A stretch of 64,000 nt of DNA from Flavobacterium sp. 1. GTDB taxonomy: Bacteria > Bacteroidota > Bacteroidia > Flavobacteriales > Flavobacteriaceae. The notes under the pieces were generated by a model that was not told the DNA's origin, made no database searches, and saw nothing but the letters and a program-made list of their open reading frames with translations. Below, one piece after another: positions 18,667 through 28,388 of the stretch; the first letter of the stretch is position 1, and each line of letters starts with the position of its first letter. The DNA is taken from assembly GCF_002797935.1 (NCBI RefSeq), contig NZ_PGER01000001.1, forward strand, positions 868,001-932,000, in the 5' to 3' direction. The translations under genes and the position numbers were made by a program.

Positions 18667-20613
18667 ATGAAACGATATATATTTAAAAATATAATTATAG
18701 GATCCGTAGCTTTGTTTAGCTTGGCAGGTTGTTCTGACCTATTAGAGGAGACACCACATGATTTTTATGAGCCTGGCTACTTTAAAACGGAGCAAGGTGT
18801 ACTTCAAGGACTAACATCTCATTATGCTCATTTACGCTGGCTGTATGGGAATGCTTATTTTTATAATTCATTAGAAACCGGTACAGATGAGATTACCTAT
18901 GCGCAAAGTGCTGATGGTAACTTTAAAGACCATGATTTATCAGGTGTTGGAACAATTACTCCAAGTTCCAGCCGTTCAGATGTATTGTGGAATAATTCAT
19001 TTTCTGATATTAATACGGCCAATGGAATTATTGAGAATGCAGCGGCAGTTGGAGTTGCTCCTAGTCTTGTTGCTGAATCTAAATTTTTCAGAGGATTTGA
19101 TTATTTCTTATTGGTGCAGACTTTTGGAGGAGTACCTCTAGATTTAGGAGCTGGTGAGTTAAAATTTAACAGCAAGCCTTCAAGATTTTCAGTACGTAAC
19201 AGCGTACCACAAGTTTATACTAAAGGAATTTTTCCTGATTTAAAAGAGGCTGTTGCTGAGTTGCCGGATGCATCTAGACTGACTGGTACTGCAACTAAAA
19301 CATTGGCTCGTTTGTATTTAGCAAAAGCTTATTTGACGTATGCTTGGTGGCTGCAAAACCCAAATAGCATTCCAACCTATCCAGATACCCCAAGAACTGA
19401 TCCAGACGGGCATAATGCACAATGGTATTTTCAAGAAGCATATAATGTTGCTTTAGAAGGGATTAATAATGCTGGAACAAATTTTGCTTTGCAGGCAAGT
19501 TTCTACGATGTTAATTTGGGTTCTAACGACCGTAATAAAGAAATGCTGCTTTATGCTGATCATACTGAAGCTAATGAGTATTATAATGGATCCAGCCTTA
19601 CTTATGCTAATGGAGGCGGTGCAGATAATTTTGCAGGATGGATGGCTACTTGGAATTATACAGCTATCAAAAGTAAAAATGCAGCTGGCGGTTTAGTATC
19701 TCCTGTTCAGCGTGAAGCGGCTCAAGCCCTTGGGCGCCCTTGGACTCGTATGGCACCTCCAATTGATGTTTTTACAAACACATTTGCTGATAAAACAAAT
19801 GATTCACGTTATGATGGTACTTTTACAACTGTATATCGCGGGAACTGGAATTTAAAAGGAACTGGGTTAACAGATGTAGCAACATTGTATAATGCAAATT
19901 CATTGCCTATAACCCCAAAAGATGCCGTACTATCGTTCCTAAATGACGAACCGGCTACTCCTATAACATATCCTTCTGGAGGAGGCGACAGTGGGATTGG
20001 CGCTGGAGTTTTACCAGGCAGAGCTGATTATGTAGTCTCTCCAAGTGGATTCAGCAGAATTGTGTATCCAGGATTCTGGAAATTAGGTCCATACCGTACA
20101 GACAATGCTGGTACTTTAGGACAGCCTAATGCGGCGAGTACAAGACCATTTCCAATTGCTAAATTTTCAGAACTTTATTTTGTAGCTGCAGAAGCTGCTG
20201 TAAAAGGAGCAACTGGATCTATGACAGCCAGAAACCTAATAAATGTTATCCGTGCACGTGCAGGGAAATGGCGTTGGGATAATAATGGTAATGCAGCAAA
20301 AGTTGCAGATAATAGTGTGGCACTTACTGCAGCAACTCCATCTGTCATTGATATTAACTATATTTTAGCAGAGCGTTCACGTGAATATTTTGGTGAAGGA
20401 TACCGCTGGTATGATTTAGTACGTACTCAAAAATGGAATGAGTTAGCAGGAACTTATCGAATCTGCGGAGCTAGTTATGGTAATCATACTCCTGCAACAG
20501 TAACAAGAACTATCCAGCCATTTCATTATTTAAGACCAATTCCAACTGGACAGCTTGATGGAATGGAAATGACAGTAGCTGAAAAATTAGCTTATCAGAA
20601 CCCTGGATACTAA
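18667..20613 (+). CDS. SusD/RagB-type glycan-binding lipoprotein
   Basis: The 648 residues begin with a lipoprotein signal, lipobox LAGC (Cys22). The typical SusD sequence follows: ETPHDFYEPGYFKTEQGVLQGL, then ESKFFRGFDYFLLVQTFGGVPL, and near the end the AERSREYFGEGYRWYDLVRT motif. It is the surface lid of the SusC channel and captures oligosaccharides. It is longer than the usual 500-580 residues, with insertions in the central part (about 220-420) that may shape the binding site for branched ligand. It forms an operon with susC and is closed by a terminator. Confidence 0.93.
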   Translation: MKRYIFKNIIIGSVALFSLAGCSDLLEETPHDFYEPGYFKTEQGVLQGLTSHYAHLRWLYGNAYFYNSLETGTDEITYAQSADGNFKDHDLSGVGTITPSSSRSDVLWNNSFSDINTANGIIENAAAVGVAPSLVAESKFFRGFDYFLLVQTFGGVPLDLGAGELKFNSKPSRFSVRNSVPQVYTKGIFPDLKEAVAELPDASRLTGTATKTLARLYLAKAYLTYAWWLQNPNSIPTYPDTPRTDPDGHNAQWYFQEAYNVALEGINNAGTNFALQASFYDVNLGSNDRNKEMLLYADHTEANEYYNGSSLTYANGGGADNFAGWMATWNYTAIKSKNAAGGLVSPVQREAAQALGRPWTRMAPPIDVFTNTFADKTNDSRYDGTFTTVYRGNWNLKGTGLTDVATLYNANSLPITPKDAVLSFLNDEPATPITYPSGGGDSGIGAGVLPGRADYVVSPSGFSRIVYPGFWKLGPYRTDNAGTLGQPNAASTRPFPIAKFSELYFVAAEAAVKGATGSMTARNLINVIRARAGKWRWDNNGNAAKVADNSVALTAATPSVIDINYILAERSREYFGEGYRWYDLVRTQKWNELAGTYRICGASYGNHTPATVTRTIQPFHYLRPIPTGQLDGMEMTVAEKLAYQNPGY

Positions 20614-21000
20614 ATTTTATAAACAAGTTTAGATTTAAAATTTTGGCTTATTAACATTGAAGTGTAGTTTTTACAGGATACCTTCATCTGTTGGTTTTTA
20701 AATTTGTTTAGTTAGAAGCCGAGGGTTAATTCACTCGGCTTTTTAACTTGATTATTAAAAATAAGGTTTAACTGCGGTATGTTTTACAAATGAATGACTG
20801 AAAAAGAATAATAAGATTGTATCTTTAATTATGTAAATTTTAAAAAAATATAAGTAAAGGTTTCTGAGTTTTTTAGAAGAAGTCTTTTTAAAAATAAGCT
20901 GCATGAGGTTTTTTTTAACTTTTTTTTAAAAGTGTAATACTGATACTTAAGGTTTTGTTTTGTGTTATCAATTTCCTCAAGAAGAGGATAAATGCAGGTT
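20614..21000. other. Intergenic region before the GH95 gene
   Basis: Besides the terminator, this 387-base stretch is T-rich and has no credible gene. A small hairpin, TCCTC-AAGAA-GAGGA, lies about 15 bases before the GH95 start and could affect translation. No LacI-type palindrome was found here. Confidence 0.45.
20716..20745 (+). terminator. Rho-independent terminator after susCD
   Basis: AAGCCGAG (20716-20723) pairs with CTCGGCTT (20734-20741) and is followed by TTTT. It separates the importer pair from the enzyme genes. Confidence 0.85.
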
Positions 21001-23460
21001 ATGAAAAAATATTTATTCAATATTGTATTGTTTTTTTGTGTTCCATTATTTGCCCAATATCCAAATGATTTAAAAATTTGGTATGATACGCCATCTGGAA
21101 AGGTCTGGGAAAATGCATTGCCTATCGGGAATGGTTTTCAGGCTGCAATGGTATATGGAAATGTAGAGAAAGAGATTCTTCAATTAAATGAAGGTACTGT
21201 TTGGAGTGGGAGTCCTAATAGAAATGATAATCCCAGTGCAAAAAGTGCATTGAATGAAATTAGGGAACTTCTTTTTCAAGGTGAATATAAAAATGCAGAA
21301 AAATTAATAAATGAAAATATAATTACTAAAAAATCGCACGGACAAATGTTTCAGCCTGTGGGGAACTTAGAATTAATTTTTCCTAATCAGCAAAATTATA
21401 CCAGTTTTTATCGTGAACTGGACATAGAAAACGCTATTGCAAAAACAGTTTATAAAGTAAATGGAGTTACCTATACCCGTGAGGTATTTGCATCTTTTCC
21501 TGACAGGGTGATAGTTATTAAGCTTTCTGCTGATAAATCCGGACAATTGTCTTTTACCGCAGGTTTTACATCGGAACATACGAAGCAAAAAATTACGATT
21601 AATAACAATGACGAACTTTCGCTTTGGGGAACAGCCAGTGATCATGAAGGAGTAGAAGGAAAGGTTAGATTTAATGCACTTGCCAAATTTAAAGCGGAAG
21701 GAGGAAACGTAAAATCTGTTGATAATTTAATAAAAATTGATAAAGCAAATTCGGTATTGATATATGTTTCTATTGCATCAAATTTTATTAACTATAAAGA
21801 CATAAGCGGTGATGAAAATAAACTCGCAAAATCTTTTTTGGATAAAGCATTTGATAAGAATTTTGATAAGATGAAAAAAGCTCATATTGCTGATTATCAA
21901 AAATATTTTAAAAGAGTTAAGCTTGATTTAGGTTCTTCAGAAGAAGAAAAATTACCAACAGACCAGAGGCTGGCTAATTTCAGGAATGTCATTGATCCTT
22001 CTTTTGTGGCTTTATATTATCAGTACGGCAGGTATTTGTTAATTTCGTCTTCGCAGCCAGGAGGTCAGCCAGCTAATCTTCAGGGAATTTGGAATCACAG
22101 TATGAAACCTGCTTGGGACAGTAAATACACCATCAATATTAATACCGAGATGAATTATTGGCCGGCTGAGAAAACAAATCTGTCTGAAATGCATGAGCCT
22201 CTTTTAAAAATGGTTCAGGAATTAGCCGAAACTGGTAAAGAAACGGCAAAAGTAATGTATGGAGCTAGAGGCTGGATGGCGCATCATAATACTGATATAT
22301 GGAGAATTAACGGGGCGGTTGACGGTGCAACTTGGGGAGTGTGGAATGCTGGAGGTGGTTGGTTAAGTCAGCATATATGGGAACATTATTTATATTCTGG
22401 AGATAAAGCTTATCTTCAATCAGTATATGAAGTGCTAAAAGGCGCTGCAGTTTTTTATTCCGACTTTTTAGTAAAAGATCCTGCAAGTGGCTGGTTAGTT
22501 GTAGCTCCAGGAAACTCGCCTGAAAACTCGCCTAAAGCACATCAAGGTTCTGCTATGACTGTCGGTTCTACGATGGATAATCAAATTGTGTTCGATGTGC
22601 TTAGTACTGCTATAAAGGCATCAGAAATACTGGGAAAAGATAAAGAATTTGCCGACAGTCTTAGAGTTATGAGAAAAATGCTTCCACCGATGCAGATTGG
22701 CAAATACAATCAATTACAGGAATGGCTGGATGATGCAGATGATCCAAAAGATAATCACCGTCATATTTCCCATTTGTATGGTCTTTATCCTTCGAACCAG
22801 ATTTCACCTTATAGAACTCCCGAACTTTTTGCTGCCGCAAAAAATACCCTGTTGCAAAGGGGCGATGTTTCTACAGGATGGAGTATGGGCTGGAAAGTAA
22901 ACTGGTGGGCAAAAATGCAGGATGGGAATCATGCTTATGCACTCATTCAGAATCAGCTGACACCGCTTGGCGTTAATGCAGGCGGAGGCGGAACTTATAA
23001 TAATCTATTTGATGCACATCCGCCATTTCAGATTGACGGGAATTTTGGCTGTACTTCAGGAATTACCGAAATGCTGGTTCAAAGTTCCGATGGAGCGATT
23101 TATTTACTTCCTGCATTACCTGATGCTTGGCAGGAAGGCAGTATTGAAGGAATACGTGCCAGAGGTGGTTTCGAAATTGTTGAAATGAAATGGAAAGATT
23201 CTAAGCTAACAAAATTAATTATAAAATCAACATTAGGAGGAAATCTCAGGCTGCGTCTGCCAAATAGCATTAAACTAAAATCTGGTGCTGCATTAGCAAT
23301 TGCAAATGGGGAGAACTCTAATCCTTTTTATTTTGTTGATCAAACACCAGCTGCTATAATAGCAGCAGAATCAAAAATAAAACCATTAGATATAAAACCA
23401 ACTTTTCTTGTTGATATACCTACGAATAAAGGAAATGTTATTTCGTTCGTTAGTGACTAA
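21001..23460 (+). CDS. GH95 family glycosidase (alpha-L-fucosidase or alpha-L-galactosidase)
   Basis: I chose the second ATG (21001), which starts a clean signal peptide ([19 protein letters not shown]). GH95 hallmarks are the N-terminal beta domain with [17 protein letters not shown] and the helical barrel with [18 protein letters not shown] and [17 protein letters not shown]. The acid loop is PGNSPENS (Glu508) and [11 protein letters not shown] supplies Asp679; Glu and Asp at these places match catalytic residues of bifidobacterial AfcA. The family removes terminal alpha-L-fucose, and members in xylan loci of Bacteroides remove alpha-L-galactose from cereal xylan side chains. In this locus the second activity is the better guess. 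Confidence 0.9.
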   Translation: MKKYLFNIVLFFCVPLFAQYPNDLKIWYDTPSGKVWENALPIGNGFQAAMVYGNVEKEILQLNEGTVWSGSPNRNDNPSAKSALNEIRELLFQGEYKNAEKLINENIITKKSHGQMFQPVGNLELIFPNQQNYTSFYRELDIENAIAKTVYKVNGVTYTREVFASFPDRVIVIKLSADKSGQLSFTAGFTSEHTKQKITINNNDELSLWGTASDHEGVEGKVRFNALAKFKAEGGNVKSVDNLIKIDKANSVLIYVSIASNFINYKDISGDENKLAKSFLDKAFDKNFDKMKKAHIADYQKYFKRVKLDLGSSEEEKLPTDQRLANFRNVIDPSFVALYYQYGRYLLISSSQPGGQPANLQGIWNHSMKPAWDSKYTININTEMNYWPAEKTNLSEMHEPLLKMVQELAETGKETAKVMYGARGWMAHHNTDIWRINGAVDGATWGVWNAGGGWLSQHIWEHYLYSGDKAYLQSVYEVLKGAAVFYSDFLVKDPASGWLVVAPGNSPENSPKAHQGSAMTVGSTMDNQIVFDVLSTAIKASEILGKDKEFADSLRVMRKMLPPMQIGKYNQLQEWLDDADDPKDNHRHISHLYGLYPSNQISPYRTPELFAAAKNTLLQRGDVSTGWSMGWKVNWWAKMQDGNHAYALIQNQLTPLGVNAGGGGTYNNLFDAHPPFQIDGNFGCTSGITEMLVQSSDGAIYLLPALPDAWQEGSIEGIRARGGFEIVEMKWKDSKLTKLIIKSTLGGNLRLRLPNSIKLKSGAALAIANGENSNPFYFVDQTPAAIIAAESKIKPLDIKPTFLVDIPTNKGNVISFVSD

Positions 23461-23890
23461 ACCACTCTGCATTGAAATTACATGGGTTTGTTTGGCGAGG
23501 GACTCAAAGTAATTCCATTTTAAAAACTGATTTCAATCAATTGTAAAATTGTTTGGTTTTATATTTTTCATATTACTAAAGTACTGCAATAAATTGCAGG
23601 TTATATGGTGTAAATTTCAGGAAATCACAATCAATATTAGTGATTATGAAATTTAATTTTCATGTAACGTAGCGTAAAGTATTTGTAACAAATTATTGAT
23701 TATTATCTGGTATGAACAAATATATTTGAACTATTATTTTTTGAGGATATAAAAAAAGAGTCGTTTAAATTCTTGAAAGTTATTTAATTGTTATCAGCAT
23801 GAATGAAATTATTACCTCAATCAAATAAAATACAAATTCTTATGTGATTTCTTCAAACGGATGTCCTGATACCAAAGATTTCTTTATTTT

Positions 23891-24052
23891 ATGATGATTG
23901 GATATGAAAAGAGACTCCAGAGCTTTCAGCCATGGGAAAAATTTCCACAAATGGGAATTGAACCTGTACATTATGCCAATGGGATGTTTTATATAAATGA
24001 GCTTACATGGACAGAACAGAGAGTATATCTGTTAAATAGTTTTTTTAACTAA
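23891..24052 (+). pseudogene. C-terminal remnant of an unidentified gene
   Basis: The 625-base gap between the GH95 and GH43 genes (23461-24085) holds one frame with protein-like composition: 53 codons including PWEKFPQMGIEPVHYANGMF and INELTWTEQRVYLLN, ending 34 bases before the next start. A TGA at 23867 blocks it upstream, and other frames nearby (CPDTKDFF) suggest frameshift decay. The Trp, Pro and Tyr content looks like the end of a carbohydrate-active or secreted enzyme, but I do not recognise the family. The rest of the gap shows no gene or operator. Confidence 0.4.
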
Positions 24053-24085
24053 AGAGGTAATAATCAGAAAAACAAAATTAAACAG

Positions 24086-25657
24086 ATGAGAATTTTTTTA
24101 AAGTCTTTATTTTTAAGTCTAATGCTGGCAGTTTCTGTTTCGGCTCAAAACAGCAAAGCTCAAAATCCAGTGATTTATGCTGATGTACCTGATATGTCTA
24201 TTATTAGAGTTGGCGGTACATACTATATGAGCAGTACTACAATGCACATGAATCCGGGTGTGCCGATCATGAAATCCACCGACTTAGTCAATTGGAAACT
24301 TATTAATTATGCTTATGAAACACTGGAGGATAATGATGATAAGCTAAATTTAGATAATGGCAAAAATGATTATGGAAGAGGTTCATGGGCGAGCAGTCTG
24401 CGCTATCATAATGGTACTTATTATGTTAGTACCTTTTCTGGGACAACAGGCAGAACTTATATTTTTTCTACAAAGAATTTAGAAAAAGGACCTTGGAAAA
24501 AAAATGTCTTAAATGCTTCTTACCACGATCATTCGATTTTTTTTGATGATGACGGCAAAGTGTACATGGTTTGGGGAGCAGGAAAATTGGAGATTATAGA
24601 ATTGAATAATGACCTTTCAGCAGTAAAGGAAGAAACTAAAAAGGTTTTAATAGAAAATGCAAGCACTCCTGCAGGAAGCAATATTATGCTGAATTCCGAA
24701 GGTTCCCAGCTTTTTAAGGTAAAAGGAAAATATTATTTATTTAATATTTGCTGGCCAAAAGGAGGGATGCGTACTGAAGTTATACACAGAGCCAATAACA
24801 TTTCAGGGCCTTGGGAAGGAAAAATCGGTTTGCAGGATTTAGGTGTTGCACAAGGCGGACTTATTGATACACCAGATGGAAAATGGTTTTCTTATTTATT
24901 TAGAGATGCAGGAGGTGTTGGGCGTATTCCTTATTTAGTACCTGTAAAATGGGAAGATGGCTGGCCAATATTAGGTGAAAACGGCAAAGTGCCGGAAAAT
25001 CTTGATCTGCCAGCTAGTAAAGGCTTTATCCCCAATATTGTTAATTCGGATGATTTTACCCGCCAAAGCGGAGAAAAAGAATTGCCATTAGTGTGGCAAT
25101 GGAATCATAATCCAGATAACTCCCTTTGGTCTCTCAAAGAAAGAAAAGGATATTTAAGATTAAAAACGTCCAGAATAGACAGCAGTTTTGTTCAGGCTAA
25201 AAATACATTAACGCAAAGAACTTTTGGCCCGGAAAGTTCGGGAGAAACATTAATTGAAGTTTCTAATATGAAAGAGGGTGACTTAGCAGGACTTTCTTTG
25301 CTTCAAAAGGAATATGGATTGATAGCTGTAAAAATTGAAAACGGTTCTAAAAAAATCGTAATGATTGATGCTGTAAAAGGAATTCCAAAAGAAATTGCAA
25401 GTGTAGCTGTAAATCAAGATAAAGTGTATTTGAAAACCGAATGTGATTTTAAAGACAAAGCAGATACAGGCAGATTTTATTACAGTCTGGACGGAAAAAA
25501 ATGGATCAGTATTGGGAACACAATAAAACTGCCCTATACAATTCCTCATTTTATGGGATACCGATTTGGATTGTTTAATTATGCTACTAAAAATTTGGGC
25601 GGTTTTGCAGATTTTGATTATTTCCATGTTGATGACAAAATTTCAAAAGCGAATTAG
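24086..25657 (+). CDS. GH43 family arabinofuranosidase/xylosidase with C-terminal beta-sandwich
   Basis: This secreted enzyme has 523 residues and a signal peptide ending near SVSAQ. Its five-bladed propeller begins IYADVPDMSIIRVGGTYYMSSTTMH. Predicted catalytic groups are Asp36 (base), Asp148 (HDHSIFFDDDG, pKa modulator) and Glu205 (NSEGSQLFKVKGKYY, acid). From about residue 325 a concanavalin-like domain follows (SDDFTRQSGEKELPLVWQWN), typical of the GH43 subfamily with a C2 domain that shapes the pocket. Such enzymes take alpha-L-arabinofuranose or beta-xylose from xylan. It resembles subfamily 12 members of Bacteroides xylan loci, by memory. The GH3 gene follows after 62 bases. Confidence 0.88.
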   Translation: MRIFLKSLFLSLMLAVSVSAQNSKAQNPVIYADVPDMSIIRVGGTYYMSSTTMHMNPGVPIMKSTDLVNWKLINYAYETLEDNDDKLNLDNGKNDYGRGSWASSLRYHNGTYYVSTFSGTTGRTYIFSTKNLEKGPWKKNVLNASYHDHSIFFDDDGKVYMVWGAGKLEIIELNNDLSAVKEETKKVLIENASTPAGSNIMLNSEGSQLFKVKGKYYLFNICWPKGGMRTEVIHRANNISGPWEGKIGLQDLGVAQGGLIDTPDGKWFSYLFRDAGGVGRIPYLVPVKWEDGWPILGENGKVPENLDLPASKGFIPNIVNSDDFTRQSGEKELPLVWQWNHNPDNSLWSLKERKGYLRLKTSRIDSSFVQAKNTLTQRTFGPESSGETLIEVSNMKEGDLAGLSLLQKEYGLIAVKIENGSKKIVMIDAVKGIPKEIASVAVNQDKVYLKTECDFKDKADTGRFYYSLDGKKWISIGNTIKLPYTIPHFMGYRFGLFNYATKNLGGFADFDYFHVDDKISKAN

Positions 25658-25719
25658 TTTATCGTTTCATTTTTACTGCAAAAACTTTAATTATTAAATT
25701 CAATTCTAATATAAAAATC

Positions 25720-28314
25720 ATGAAAATTAAATACCTGTTTATTATAAGTTTATTTTCAGTATTTAGCATAAATGCGCAACAGTATCCTTTTCAGAATCCT
25801 TCTCTCAGCTCAGCAGAGCGTGCAAAGGATTTAATTTCAAGATTGACACTTGAAGAAAAAGCAGCATTAATGTGCGATCAGTCAGATGCTGTACCAAGAC
25901 TCGGAATTAAAAAATTTAATTGGTGGAGCGAAGCATTGCATGGCTATGCAAATAATGATAATGTAACAGTTTTTCCAGAACCTATTGGTATGGCAGCCTC
26001 ATTTGACGATCAGTTTGTTTATCGTGTATTTGATGCGGTATCTGATGAAGCCAGAGCAAAATACAACCAGTGGATTAAAAACGGAAATGAAAATAAGCGT
26101 TTTTTGAGCCTTTCGGTTTGGACTCCCAACGTAAATATTTTTAGAGATCCCCGCTGGGGCCGCGGTCAGGAAACCTATGGCGAGGATCCTTATCTTACTT
26201 CTCGAATGGGTATTTCTGTCGTCAAAGGTTTGCAAGGCCCAGCCGATGCTAAATACCGTAAGCTTTTAGCCTGTGCAAAACATTTTGCTGTTCATTCCGG
26301 ACCAGAATGGAGCAGACATGAATTAAATCTAAATAATGTAAATCCAAGAGAATTATATGAAACATATTTGCCGGCATTTAAAGCATTAGTGCAAGAAGCC
26401 GATGTAAGAGAGGTTATGTGTGCCTATCAGCGTCTGGATGATGAGCCTTGCTGCAGTAATACCCGACTTTTGCAGCGTATTCTTCGTGATGAGTGGGGAT
26501 ATAAATACATGGTCGTTTCAGATTGCGGAGCAGTAACTGATTTTTATACAACCCATAAAGTTTCATCAGATGCAGTGCATGCCGCTTCGAAAGCTGTTCT
26601 TGCAGGAACTGATGTAGAATGTGTTTGGGAGAAATATCCCTTTAAAAATTTGCCCGAAGCTGTTGCAAAAGATTTAATCAAAGAAGCTGATATTAATAAA
26701 AGTCTGCTTCGTGTTTTAGAGGGTCGATTCGAGTTAGGTGAGATGGATGATGACGCGATAGTGCCTTGGACAAAAATTCCGGCCTCGGTTCTTAATAATA
26801 AAGAACATCAGCAGTTAGCACTTGAAATGGCTCAAAAAACAATGACGCTGCTGCAAAATAAAAACAATGTTCTTCCTTTGAATAAAACAGCAGGCAAGAT
26901 TGCAGTTATTGGGCCAAACGCTGATAATGAACCTGTGTTATGGGGAAATTATAATGGAACACCCGTTAGAACGATTACGATAAAAGACGGAATAGAATCA
27001 AAAATCAATGCAAATAAAATCTTTTATGATAAAGCCTGCGATTTAGTTGAAGATAAAGTAACTCAGACTTATTTTGACCAAATTTCATTTGAAGGGAAAA
27101 AAGGGATGAAAGCAACTTATTGGAATAACCGAAACAGGGAAGGTAAGAGCGTAATATCCCTTCAGATTGTAAATCCAATTAAAATGACTACTGCGGGTCA
27201 GCATGAGTTTGCTTCGGGGGTTAAGCTGGAAGGCTTTTCTGCAAAGTATGAAACGGAATTTTCAGCTAAACAAAACGATACTCTTGTTTTTAAAACAGGT
27301 ATTACTGGTACTTTTGAATTAATAATTAATGGTAAAACGATTTCAAAATCGAATAATTGGCGCACTGTTCCGTCAAATATTCCATTTGTTGTTGAAGCTG
27401 GAAAAAAATATAAAATCGAAGTTCTTTATGCGCAATCAAACAATTGGCAAGCCAATCTTGAATTCGATTTTGGAAAAGGATTTGATGTAGATTTTAGTAG
27501 ATTAATTCAAAAATTGAAAGGCATTGACACAGTAATTTTTGTAGGCGGACTTTCTACTTTACTTGAAGGTGAAGAAATGCCGGTTTCCTACCCTGGTTTT
27601 AAAGATGGTGACCGTACCAATATTGAGCTTCCGGCTGTTCAAAGAAAATGTTTAAAAGAGCTGAAAGAGGCAGGCAAAAAAGTAATTTTTGTAAACTGTT
27701 CGGGATCTGCTATTGCTTTAACACCTGAGACAGCTAGCTGTGACGCTATTTTGCAGGCATGGTATCCGGGAGAATCCGGAGGTCAGGCTGTTGCCGATGT
27801 ACTTTTTGGAGATTATAATCCCAGCGGAAAACTGCCTGTTTCATTTTATAAAAATTCAGAGATATTAGGTGATTTTGAAGATTATTCAATGAAAGGACGT
27901 ACCTATAGATACACAACAGATGTTTTATTTCCTTTTGGTTTTGGTTTAAGCTACTCTAAGTTTACTATTGGATTAGGTGAATTGAGCAAGACAAACATAA
28001 AATCAGATGAAAATACGCAATTAAGTTTTACCGTAGATAACGTCAGTAAACGAGACGGAACCGAGATTGTACAGGTATATGTTCGAAAATTAAATGATTC
28101 TGATGGTCCTTTAAAGACATTGAAAGCTTTTAATAGAATCAATTTAAAAGCAGGAGAAAAACAAAATATTACCATCGATTTACCAGCTTCTTCATTCGAA
28201 TTTTATGATTCTACTACTAAAAGAATGAATGTAGCTTCGGGTGAATATGAGGTTTATTATGGTAACAGTTCAGATGCCAAAGATTTAAAAATGACTAAAG
28301 TTTTCATTAAATAA
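25720..28314 (+). CDS. GH3 family beta-xylosidase-like enzyme with PA14-type insert
   Basis: The 864 residues start with a signal peptide (cut near INAQQ). The barrel contains WWSEALHGYA and PNVNIFRDPRWGRGQETYGEDPYL, both typical of GH3 beta-xylosidases of the BxlA type. The nucleophile is Asp268 in MVVSDCGAV. Between about residues 455 and 600 there is a PA14-like insert (GMKATYWNNRNREGK...FDFGKGFDVD), then the second alpha/beta domain (VIFVGGLSTLLEGEEM) and a C-terminal fibronectin-like domain. It releases xylose from the non-reducing end of xylo-oligosaccharides, most likely in the periplasm. The gene is tightly spaced with its neighbours in one transcription unit. Confidence 0.9.
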   Translation: MKIKYLFIISLFSVFSINAQQYPFQNPSLSSAERAKDLISRLTLEEKAALMCDQSDAVPRLGIKKFNWWSEALHGYANNDNVTVFPEPIGMAASFDDQFVYRVFDAVSDEARAKYNQWIKNGNENKRFLSLSVWTPNVNIFRDPRWGRGQETYGEDPYLTSRMGISVVKGLQGPADAKYRKLLACAKHFAVHSGPEWSRHELNLNNVNPRELYETYLPAFKALVQEADVREVMCAYQRLDDEPCCSNTRLLQRILRDEWGYKYMVVSDCGAVTDFYTTHKVSSDAVHAASKAVLAGTDVECVWEKYPFKNLPEAVAKDLIKEADINKSLLRVLEGRFELGEMDDDAIVPWTKIPASVLNNKEHQQLALEMAQKTMTLLQNKNNVLPLNKTAGKIAVIGPNADNEPVLWGNYNGTPVRTITIKDGIESKINANKIFYDKACDLVEDKVTQTYFDQISFEGKKGMKATYWNNRNREGKSVISLQIVNPIKMTTAGQHEFASGVKLEGFSAKYETEFSAKQNDTLVFKTGITGTFELIINGKTISKSNNWRTVPSNIPFVVEAGKKYKIEVLYAQSNNWQANLEFDFGKGFDVDFSRLIQKLKGIDTVIFVGGLSTLLEGEEMPVSYPGFKDGDRTNIELPAVQRKCLKELKEAGKKVIFVNCSGSAIALTPETASCDAILQAWYPGESGGQAVADVLFGDYNPSGKLPVSFYKNSEILGDFEDYSMKGRTYRYTTDVLFPFGFGLSYSKFTIGLGELSKTNIKSDENTQLSFTVDNVSKRDGTEIVQVYVRKLNDSDGPLKTLKAFNRINLKAGEKQNITIDLPASSFEFYDSTTKRMNVASGEYEVYYGNSSDAKDLKMTKVFIK

Positions 28315-28388
28315 AATTGAGGAAGATTATACCTTTTTTTAGAATAAAAGAAATATTTATGGCTATGCTAATTAACAATCAATTCACT

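Noticed and set aside
20992..21000. Earlier ATG for the GH95 gene
   Set aside because: It adds only M-Q-V before a normal signal peptide start, so the ATG at 21001 is more likely.
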